Below, piece after piece: positions 1 to 5,423 of a DNA stretch of 7,702 nt. Source of the DNA: Candidatus Atribacteria bacterium (lineage in GTDB: Bacteria > Bipolaricaulota > Bipolaricaulia > UBA7950 > UBA9294); assembly GCA_004525685.1 (NCBI GenBank), contig SPBW01000109.1, positions 1-7,702 on the forward strand, given 5' to 3'. Position numbers and translations under genes: made by a program. Each line of letters begins with the position of its first letter. Within the stretch, counting starts at the first letter, position 1. The notes beneath the pieces were generated by a model. That model searched no databases. It was not told the DNA's origin and saw only the letters and a program-made list of their open reading frames with translations.

Positions 1-113
1 ACCGTGGCTATCGAATAGGCGCGCGTGCCTGGATAGAAGTGGAACAATGGCTTCTTCTCGATGGGATCTACGTCACGAGCAACTGCGCGCTCGTAAACCA
101 GACTGACCAACAT
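1..113 (-). CDS. amrS: AmmeMemoRadiSam radical SAM enzyme AmrS, N-terminal part (runs off left edge)
   Basis: Read leftward from the ATG at 113-111, 37 codons are visible before the window ends. They include the block DPIEKKPLFHFYPG (residues 16-29) preceded by LVSLVYERAVA. This block is characteristic of the PflA-like radical SAM proteins called AmrS and lies just ahead of the CxxxCxxC iron-sulfur loop, which would be beyond the left edge. The family is linked with AmmeMemo proteins; its substrate is not well established. The start at 113 is chosen because AGGA stands 7 nt upstream. It makes the protein unusual: family members normally carry about 50 further residues with a Cys-rich CxxCPxxC-type segment before this block. 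A short family-like stretch (HAAILYDRITQDAR) continues in frame upstream to 155, then hits a stop at 158-156. The gene is either a short form or 5'-damaged. It is divergent from the hyf operon and functionally unlinked to it as far as can be seen. Confidence 0.8.
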   Translation of the reverse strand, partial: MLVSLVYERAVARDVDPIEKKPLFHFYPGTRAYSIAT

Positions 114-155
114 GCGCGCGTCCTGCGTAATCCGGTCGTACAGGATGGCTGCATG
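114..155 (-). pseudogene. In-frame remnant of the normal AmrS N-terminus
   Basis: Fourteen codons directly upstream of the AmrS ATG read HAAILYDRITQDAR in the same frame. The AILYDR part resembles the usual first residues of AmrS proteins, which begin roughly M-x-x-A-x-L-Y. An ATG sits next to it at 154-152 but one base out of frame, and an in-frame TAG closes the frame at 158-156. The simplest reading is that the original gene began here, lost one base just after its start codon, and lost about 25-30 codons (the Cys-rich segment) between this stretch and LVSLVYER. This rests on remembered family features, not an alignment. A chance resemblance is possible because the stretch is short. Confidence 0.4.
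121..124 (-). promoter_or_regulatory. Ribosome binding site for the short AmrS start
   Basis: On the minus strand AGGA lies 7 nt before the ATG at 113-111. This is good Shine-Dalgarno spacing and is the reason for preferring that start. No ATG or GTG lies between the in-frame stop at 158-156 and this ATG, so it is the only ordinary start for the frame. Confidence 0.5.
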
Positions 156-228
156 CTATGATTCATACTGCAACTCCCTCTGTGAAGAACCCTTTTCTCC
201 CTGCCATTCGTGTCGTACCATCACTGCC

Positions 229-387
229 ATGTTCATTCCGCAAATCGTTCAATTGAGCAAGACGTTTGCTGACGGGATTGCCCGTCATGGAACGCGGGAC
301 ATGATGATCAAGAGTACCTCCATGATGGACAGCCTTGTGCCCTCTCTCAGAGACGATGGGAGCAAGGCGAAAGGTACCTGTTCATGA
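229..387 (+). CDS. Possible 52-residue leader ORF overlapping the hyfB start (doubtful)
   Basis: A frame beginning MFIPQIVQLSKTFADGIARH runs from 229 and stops at 385-387, so its TGA overlaps the hyfB ATG in an ATGA arrangement. The same coupling is seen at hyfC/hyfE and hyfF/hyfG in this operon. The frame also extends upstream to an ATG at 112, giving 91 residues, but that extension is Cys-rich, lies over the AmrS 5' remnant and looks like chance. No clear ribosome binding site precedes 229, and I recognise no family. In its favour are the coupling and a leader position. Against it are the small size, the lack of a start signal and the overlap with an inverted repeat. It may be noise. Confidence 0.2.
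   Translation: MFIPQIVQLSKTFADGIARHGTRDMMIKSTSMMDSLVPSLRDDGSKAKGTCS
270..287. repeat. Perfect inverted repeat TGACGGG-ATTG-CCCGTCA
   Basis: Two 7-bp arms are exact reverse complements around a 4-nt centre, 96 nt before the hyfB start codon. There is no following T-run, so it is not a typical intrinsic terminator. It could be an operator for a dimeric regulator of the hyf operon, or a GC-rich hairpin in the mRNA leader. Only the symmetry is observed; the role is inferred. Confidence 0.45.
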
Positions 388-2366
388 ATTTCCTCGTGGC
401 ATCGTTGTGTATGTTCTTCGCTGGCGGCCTTGCCTGTCTTGCAACGACAGGTCGCCCTCACTTGACACGATGGGTAGGGTCTTCTGTTGCTTTGATCGGC
501 GGCGCGCTGGCTCTCGTTCCAACGTGTATGGTCCTAGGCGGGAGAGTGCTGACCGGACTTCATCTGCACTGGAGCATGCCGTTTGGATCGATCGCCTTGG
601 ACATGGATGCATTGTCGGCGGTTTTCAGCACTCCTATCTTGATCATTGTCATGCTGGCAGCTGTTTACGGTACCGAGTATCTCCGCCCATTTGAGGGCAA
701 AAAGAATCTTGCCCAGTCATGGTTCTTCTATAATCTGCTCGCAGGCAGCATGCTCCTCGTTGTGGTCGCCCGAAATGGCATGCTGTTCCTACTGGCTTGG
801 GAGATCATGTCCCTGGCTTCATTCTTCCTGGTTACGTTTGAGAACGAAGAAGAGAGCGTGCGAGAGGCGGGCTGGATCTACCTTGTGGCGACACACATCG
901 GAACGGCGTTTCTTCTCGTATTGTTTGTCCTGCTAGGACGCGACAACAGCACGCTTGATTTTTCAAGCTTTGCGGCGAGTCCTGGATTTGCTGGCATCGC
1001 GTTTCTCTTGGCACTTGTCGGATTCGGCACCAAAGCCGGCTTCATGCCAATGCATGTTTGGCTACCAGAGGCCCACCCGGCCGCACCATCGCATGTTTCT
1101 GCAGTCATGAGCGGCGTGATGATCAAGACCGGCATCTACGGACTTGTCCGGATTCTGACTTTCCTGGGCTCCCCCCCACCCTGGTGGGGATGGCTACTCG
1201 TCAGCGTGGGTGCGATATCTGGAATCCTTGGAGTGCTGTTTGCGCTTGCTCAGCATGACCTCAAGCGGTTGCTTGCCTATCACAGTGTGGAGAATATGGG
1301 CATCATCACCATGGGGCTTGGAATCGGCCTATTGGGAATGAGCTATCAATCCCCGGTTGTCGCGTTTCTGGGTTTTGCCGGAAGCTTCCTTCATGTGATG
1401 AATCACGCCCTGTTCAAGAGCCTGCTCTTCTTGAGCGCAGGTTCGGTCATTCATGGATCCGGCACACGTGACATCGACCACATGGGAGGATTGCTGAAAC
1501 GCATGCCCGTGACCGGTCTTGTGTTCTTGCTCGGATCTGTGGCGATCTGCGGGCTGCCGCCGCTGAACGGATTTGTCAGCGAATTCATGATCTACCTTGG
1601 ATCCCTTACGTCTGTTGCGGGCAACATGCGTCTGCCAATCGCTGGAATTGTCGCGGCACTGGTTGTTGCAGGGTCATTGGCGCTGATTGGCGGTCTGGCA
1701 GTGGCGTGCTTCACCAAAGCATTTGGCATCATGTTTCTCGGAGAGGCGCGTAGCACTCATGCCGCGCACGTTCACGAAAGCGGTCTGGCGATGCGGCTAC
1801 CTATGGCAGTTCTTGCTGCCGCTTGCATCATCATTGGCGTGTCGGGCCCGTTCTGGATGCAGTTGCTTGGCCCCGCCATTGCGGTCGCAACAGGAGTTGC
1901 CACAGACACTCAAATCTATCCCACGTTTGCGGCCCATGCGCTTTGGATGATGACCTTGCTGGCAGTTGCGGGGATCGGGCTGGTCGGATTGCTAACGTTC
2001 GTGCGGTCACGCCTTCTCTCGGCACGGTCCGTCACTCGGGAACCTACTTGGGATTGTGGCTATGCGTCGTCTACGCCGCGAATGCAATATACGGCATCAT
2101 CGTTTGCCGAGCCCGTGACCCGCATGTTCAACGTGTTCCTGCGCACACGTCGCCGCTTTTCAGCACCCACAACGTACTTTCCAACGTCTTCCTCCTTCTC
2201 CACGGAAACGCGGGACCTGTTTCACGAAAGTCTGTTTCGGCCCGCATTCACTATGACTCACCGCTTCCTATCTCGAATCCATTGGCTTCAACACGGGCGT
2301 CTTAACCTCTACATCCTTTCTATGATCGCGGCGCTTCTGGTGCTACTCGTATGGAAGCTCGGGTGA
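384..2366 (+). CDS. hyfB: HyfB-like antiporter-type membrane subunit of a Hyf/Ehr complex
   Basis: This 660-residue, strongly hydrophobic protein belongs to the proton-conducting (NuoL/M/N, Mrp antiporter) family and would move H+ or Na+ across the membrane as electrons pass through the peripheral arm. The family's ionisable channel residues are present: Glu140 in WEIMSL, Lys217 in FGTKAGFMPMH, Lys248 in VMIKTG, Lys294 and His300 in LKRLLAYHSVE, Lys345 in NHALFKSLLF, and Glu400 in GFVSEF. The C-terminal region has the HyfB/HycC hallmark TWDCGY...RMQYTASSFAEP (555-577), then a basic cytoplasmic stretch and a last membrane helix (about 641-658). Length matches HyfB (about 670). The start is set by AAGG about 9 nt upstream and by the usual hydrophobic first helix. 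It is the first gene of the operon, and hyfC follows after 4 nt. A run of seven Cs at 1171-1177 (SPPPWW) does not break the frame. Confidence 0.93.
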   Translation: MNFLVASLCMFFAGGLACLATTGRPHLTRWVGSSVALIGGALALVPTCMVLGGRVLTGLHLHWSMPFGSIALDMDALSAVFSTPILIIVMLAAVYGTEYLRPFEGKKNLAQSWFFYNLLAGSMLLVVVARNGMLFLLAWEIMSLASFFLVTFENEEESVREAGWIYLVATHIGTAFLLVLFVLLGRDNSTLDFSSFAASPGFAGIAFLLALVGFGTKAGFMPMHVWLPEAHPAAPSHVSAVMSGVMIKTGIYGLVRILTFLGSPPPWWGWLLVSVGAISGILGVLFALAQHDLKRLLAYHSVENMGIITMGLGIGLLGMSYQSPVVAFLGFAGSFLHVMNHALFKSLLFLSAGSVIHGSGTRDIDHMGGLLKRMPVTGLVFLLGSVAICGLPPLNGFVSEFMIYLGSLTSVAGNMRLPIAGIVAALVVAGSLALIGGLAVACFTKAFGIMFLGEARSTHAAHVHESGLAMRLPMAVLAAACIIIGVSGPFWMQLLGPAIAVATGVATDTQIYPTFAAHALWMMTLLAVAGIGLVGLLTFVRSRLLSARSVTREPTWDCGYASSTPRMQYTASSFAEPVTRMFNVFLRTRRRFSAPTTYFPTSSSFSTETRDLFHESLFRPAFTMTHRFLSRIHWLQHGRLNLYILSMIAALLVLLVWKLG

Positions 2367-2370
2367 CCCA

Positions 2371-3297
2371 ATGAACACTTTCTTCGTTTCTCTCCTACCC
2401 GTCTTGCTGGGTCTGGTTCTGGCCCCTCTTCTCCTGGGTGTCATCCATCGAACCAAGGCTGTCTTCGCGGGAAGACATGGATCACCGCTGCTGCAAGCCT
2501 ATTCTGATCTTGCCAAACTCCTGAGAAAGGGTGCGGTGTACAGTCGAACGACGACCTGGGTCTTTCGCGCTGCCCCTGTGATCGGGCTCGCGTCCGTGGT
2601 GTCAGTGATGGTCCTGTTACCCATTACCGGGAATTCTGCCCCGTTGTCCTTTGTCGGAGATTTGATCGTGTTCATCTATGTACTCGGCCTCATGCGCTTC
2701 TTCACGGTTGTAGCGGCGTTGGACACGGGGTCGAGTTTCGAGGGGATGGGCGCAAGCCGCGAGGTTCACTTCTCAGCACTCGCAGAACCCGCCATTGTTG
2801 TGGGACTTGTGGCCTTGGCGAGCGCAACTGGGTTCCTGTCACTCTCGGGCATCTTTTCAGCCATGAGCCCAACCACTTGGGTTGTGGCGGGGCCAGCCTT
2901 GGCCCTTGTCTTGGCTGCGCTGTTCATTGTCTTTCTTGCCGAAAACTCTCGTATCCCCATCGATGATCCGAATACGCATTTGGAACTCACCATGATTCAT
3001 GAGGTCATGATTCTGGATTACTCGGGGCCGGATCTTGCATTGGTGCTCTACGCAGCCGCTTTGAAGTTGTGGGTTCTGGGTGCGTTAATTGTCAACGTGG
3101 CCCTATCACCACTTGGTCTGAATGGTATCCGTGGAGTGGGACTTTTTGTCGCGGGGATGCTTGTTCTTGCAGTCATCGTTGGCTGTGTCGAATCGATGAT
3201 GGCTCGCAGCAGTTTCCTGAAAGTGCCGAGACTCCTTGTAACCGCGATTGCACTATCTGGAATCGCATTCATGCTCATCGTGAGGTTTACAGCATGA
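2371..3297 (+). CDS. hyfC: HyfC/NuoH-like membrane anchor subunit
   Basis: This 308-residue multi-helix protein is homologous to NuoH of complex I and HyfC/HycD of formate hydrogenlyase. It links the Fe-S arm to the ion-pumping subunits and lies at the quinone-like cavity. Family motifs are in order: GSPLLQAYSDLAKLLRKG (37-54); LDTGSSFEGMGASRE (117-131), the conserved loop facing the NuoB/NuoD-like subunits; and ENSRIPIDDPNTHLELTMIH (191-210) followed by EVMILDYSGPDLA (211-223), rich in the acidic residues thought to carry protons. The length is typical for HyfC (about 315-320). The start lies 4 nt after the hyfB stop, with GGAAG 13 nt upstream inside hyfB. The stop overlaps the start of hyfE as ATGA. 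No defect was seen. Confidence 0.94.
   Translation: MNTFFVSLLPVLLGLVLAPLLLGVIHRTKAVFAGRHGSPLLQAYSDLAKLLRKGAVYSRTTTWVFRAAPVIGLASVVSVMVLLPITGNSAPLSFVGDLIVFIYVLGLMRFFTVVAALDTGSSFEGMGASREVHFSALAEPAIVVGLVALASATGFLSLSGIFSAMSPTTWVVAGPALALVLAALFIVFLAENSRIPIDDPNTHLELTMIHEVMILDYSGPDLALVLYAAALKLWVLGALIVNVALSPLGLNGIRGVGLFVAGMLVLAVIVGCVESMMARSSFLKVPRLLVTAIALSGIAFMLIVRFTA
3280..3285 (+). promoter_or_regulatory. Ribosome binding site that fixes the hyfE start
   Basis: GTGAGG ends 8 nt before the ATG at 3294 and lies inside the end of hyfC. The open frame of hyfE continues upstream to an ATG at 3069, but that extension lies inside hyfC and is Cys/Trp-rich and hydrophilic, unlike HyfE. This site and the ATGA overlap support the shorter protein. 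Confidence 0.6.
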
Positions 3298-3938
3298 CCC
3301 TGTTGCAGGACACGTTGCTGGTTGCGCTGATTCTTACGAGCTTTGGCATGCTCGTATCGGGCAGGCTCGGTGCCTACATTCGAATGGGCGCGCTGCAAGG
3401 CGTCATGATTGGTTTGTTGCCCCTGGTGGTTGGCCGCGCGACGCCAACGTTGCACGTTGTCTTCGTGGCAGCTGCCATGATCGGACTGAAGGGGCTTGTC
3501 TTCCCGTATCTGCTCTTTCGGGCCTTGCGAGAATCTGACACGAAGCGGGAAATGAACCCATTTGTCGGCCATGTCCCCTCGGTCTTCTTTGGCATCTTGG
3601 CATTGCTGGGTTCGTTCTGGATGGATGCACGACTCGGATTTCCCATCCATTCAAGTGCAGCGCTTGTCATCCCGGTGGCATTCACCACCATCATGATTGG
3701 TCTCTTCCTGATCGTCACGCGGCGAACAGCCTTGAGCCAGGTGATTGGTTTTCTCGTGCTTGAAAACGGAATCTACGCGTTTGGATTGGCCATCGTGTAC
3801 GAGGTTCCGATTCTGCTTGAGTTGGGCGTGCTGATGGATGTATTTGTGGCCGTGTTTGTCATGGGGATCGCGATCTATCACATCAATCGTGAGTTTGATC
3901 ATATCGATATCGATCGACTGAATACGTTGAGAGGCTAA
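3294..3938 (+). CDS. hyfE: HyfE-like small membrane subunit (NuoK-related C-terminal part)
   Basis: This 214-residue integral membrane protein matches HyfE in length (216 in E. coli) and in its C-terminal signature. The segment from about 140 to 200 (ALSQVIGFLVLENGIYAF, then VPILLELGVLMDVFVAVFVM) resembles NuoK, with buried acidic residues Glu157 and Glu176 and the following Asp182 that fit a proton path. Lys66 in the earlier helix IGLKGLVF is another candidate charge. The tail HINREFDHIDIDRL is the usual cytoplasmic end of this family. The N-terminal half has several more helices, up to about residue 75 and again from 95. The start at 3294 is chosen over an upstream in-frame ATG because it gives family length, follows a good ribosome binding site and overlaps the hyfC stop as ATGA. 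The subunit likely bridges HyfC and the antiporter-like subunits. Confidence 0.9.
   Translation: MTLLQDTLLVALILTSFGMLVSGRLGAYIRMGALQGVMIGLLPLVVGRATPTLHVVFVAAAMIGLKGLVFPYLLFRALRESDTKREMNPFVGHVPSVFFGILALLGSFWMDARLGFPIHSSAALVIPVAFTTIMIGLFLIVTRRTALSQVIGFLVLENGIYAFGLAIVYEVPILLELGVLMDVFVAVFVMGIAIYHINREFDHIDIDRLNTLRG
3929..3934 (+). promoter_or_regulatory. Strong ribosome binding site for hyfF
   Basis: GAGAGG lies 7 nt before the hyfF ATG at 3942 and spans the last sense codons of hyfE. It supports this start and efficient initiation straight after hyfE. Confidence 0.55.
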
Positions 3939-3941
3939 TCA

Positions 3942-5423
3942 ATGAATTTCGGATGGCTGCTTCCAATCCTGATTCTGGTGCCAGGTCTTCTGGGTGTCGC
4001 CTGCCTTTTTCTGCGCTCCGCACGAGCAGTCCTTCGGCTCTGTGCCATCGGGACGCTGGGCGTGGCGGCGATCGCAGGGGCGGTGACGCTGCATGTGTTC
4101 CGCTTCGTGCCCCTGTTTGCAGGCAGGAGTTGGTTCATGCTGGATGCCTTGTCCGCCTATCACTTGGCAGTGATGATGATGGTCTTCTCCATCAGTGCGC
4201 TCTATGGCGTGATCTATTTTCGCGACGAGGTGGCCCGCGGGACGTTTACGGACAAGCAAGCGCGACGCTATGGCGGTTTGTGGTTTGGTTCGCTGGCGGC
4301 CATGGTTCTAGTCCTGGTCTCGAACAATCTAGGGATCATGTGGGTTGGGATTGAGGCGACCACACTGCTCACCGCATTCTTGATCTGCATCCACCCTACG
4401 GCAGCGGCTTTGGAAGCGATGTGGAAGTACCTGCTCATGTGTTCTGTGGGCGTTGCCGTGGCCTTTATGGGCACACTCCTGATCGCAGCGTCAGCCCAAC
4501 AGACATCGCTTCATGGATCCGACGCACTGCTTTGGACGGCTCTACGCGATGCCGTCCACCAGTTGGATCCCGCTTTGCTCAAGGCGGGCTTCATCTTCTT
4601 GGTGATCGGATATGGAACCAAGGCCGGGCTGGCTCCGATGCACAATTGGCTGCCTGACGCGCATAGCCAGGCACCGTCTCCCGTGTCTGCCGTCTTTTCA
4701 GGATTTCTGCTCAACGCTGCCCTCTACTGCATTCTCCGCTTCCTACCTCTGGTCGAGGCAGCTACTGGCAATACCGGCTGGGGCAGAGGCATTCTGATTG
4801 CGCTGGGTCTGCTATCGATTGTGCTCGCCGCAATGTTTATTCTTTTCCAACGCGACATCAAGAGGCTGCTTGCCTATTCCAGCGTAGAGCACGTCGGCCT
4901 TATTGCGCTTGGCGTGGGGCTTGGAGGATTTGGCGCTGTGGCTGCGCTCTTCCACATGCTCAGCCACTCTCTCGCAAAGACGGTTTCCTTCGCCAGTGCA
5001 GGAATGCTCGGGCAATCCTACGGTACGCACGACCTACGTCATTTTCAGGGGATTGTTCGGCGGGTTCCTGTCTGGGGTACTAGCCTAGTCATAGGCCTAT
5101 TGGTGCTCATCGGAATCGCCCCGTTTTCGATATTCCTCAGTGAATTCTTCATCCTGAAGGCCGCTCTGAGTCAACGTGCGTATTGGACTGCCTGTTTGCT
5201 TCTTGTGGGTCTGTGTGTCGTATTCATCTCAGTGCTTCGCAGTGCCATAGCGATGGCGTGGGAGTCTGATACGGGGGTGCAGGCGTCGCACAGATTCAAG
5301 TTGAGTCATGGTCTGTTGGTGTTCATCCCGCTAGCGGTGCTGCTTGTGCTTGGCGTCTGGATGCCAGAATCATTTGTCCAGATCCTGATTCGGGCCTCAG
5401 AGCTCTTGGGAGGCACGCCATGA
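3942..5423 (+). CDS. hyfF: HyfF-like antiporter-type membrane subunit
   Basis: This is a second NuoL/M/N-type channel subunit, 493 residues (HyfF of E. coli is about 526), distinct from HyfB. Channel residues visible are Glu138 in WVGIEATTLL, Lys162 in MWKYLLMCSVG, Lys214, Lys227 in YGTKAGLAPMHNWLPDAH, Lys307 in DIKRLLAYSSVEH with His317, Lys346 in SHSLAKTVSFASAG, and Glu401 in FLSEFFI. The set is complete, so the channel is expected to be active. The protein ends with a hydrophobic helix (about 455-474) and a short tail, without the HyfB-type C-terminal extension. Its start follows the hyfE stop by 3 nt, and its stop overlaps the hyfG start as ATGA. No separate hyfD lies between hyfC and hyfE, so the membrane arm has two antiporter-like subunits, not three. 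Confidence 0.93.
   Translation: MNFGWLLPILILVPGLLGVACLFLRSARAVLRLCAIGTLGVAAIAGAVTLHVFRFVPLFAGRSWFMLDALSAYHLAVMMMVFSISALYGVIYFRDEVARGTFTDKQARRYGGLWFGSLAAMVLVLVSNNLGIMWVGIEATTLLTAFLICIHPTAAALEAMWKYLLMCSVGVAVAFMGTLLIAASAQQTSLHGSDALLWTALRDAVHQLDPALLKAGFIFLVIGYGTKAGLAPMHNWLPDAHSQAPSPVSAVFSGFLLNAALYCILRFLPLVEAATGNTGWGRGILIALGLLSIVLAAMFILFQRDIKRLLAYSSVEHVGLIALGVGLGGFGAVAALFHMLSHSLAKTVSFASAGMLGQSYGTHDLRHFQGIVRRVPVWGTSLVIGLLVLIGIAPFSIFLSEFFILKAALSQRAYWTACLLLVGLCVVFISVLRSAIAMAWESDTGVQASHRFKLSHGLLVFIPLAVLLVLGVWMPESFVQILIRASELLGGTP
5408..5413 (+). promoter_or_regulatory. Strong ribosome binding site for hyfG
   Basis: GGGAGG stands 6 nt before the hyfG ATG at 5420 and within the end of hyfF. With the ATGA overlap it fixes the hyfG start and suggests coupled translation. 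Confidence 0.6.

Larger units (their letters stand above)
114..383. other. Divergent intergenic region between amrS and hyfB
   Basis: This 270-bp stretch separates the AmrS start from the hyfB start and should contain the promoters for both directions. No convincing paired -35/-10 elements or sigma-54 type site was found by eye. A TATGAT hexamer at 157-162 on the plus strand resembles a -10 box but has no good -35 partner at 16-18 nt. The region holds the inverted repeat at 270-287, the possible AmrS remnant at 114-155, and a short plus-strand frame at 229-387. Confidence 0.6.

Noticed and set aside
157..162. TATGAT as a -10 promoter element for the hyf operon
   Set aside because: No acceptable -35 hexamer stands 16-18 nt upstream, it overlaps the AmrS remnant, and it is over 200 nt from hyfB. 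A single hexamer is not enough.
270..287. Inverted repeat as an intrinsic terminator for a gene entering from outside
   Set aside because: No T-run follows on either strand, and no gene converges on this point.
163..288. 41-codon minus-strand frame between amrS and hyfB
   Set aside because: No recognisable family, no clear ribosome binding site, and it spans the inverted repeat. It does not supply the missing AmrS N-terminus (no CxxCPxxC-type motif).
1823..2305. Plus-strand frame of 160 codons inside hyfB
   Set aside because: It is a shifted-frame shadow of the HyfB C-terminal region, which carries the family hallmark in the main frame.
3069..3293. 75-codon upstream extension of hyfE
   Set aside because: It lies within hyfC in another frame, is Cys/Trp-rich and not membrane-like, and the shorter start has a ribosome binding site and gives the family length.
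3048..3650. Minus-strand frame of 200 codons opposite hyfC/hyfE
   Set aside because: Low-complexity, Gln/His/Arg-rich translation with no motif, fully covered by two well-supported membrane genes on the plus strand.
3899..3915. ATATCGATAT-type palindromic stretch near the end of hyfE
   Set aside because: It encodes the conserved HIDIDR tail of HyfE and is explained by codon choice for alternating Ile and Asp.
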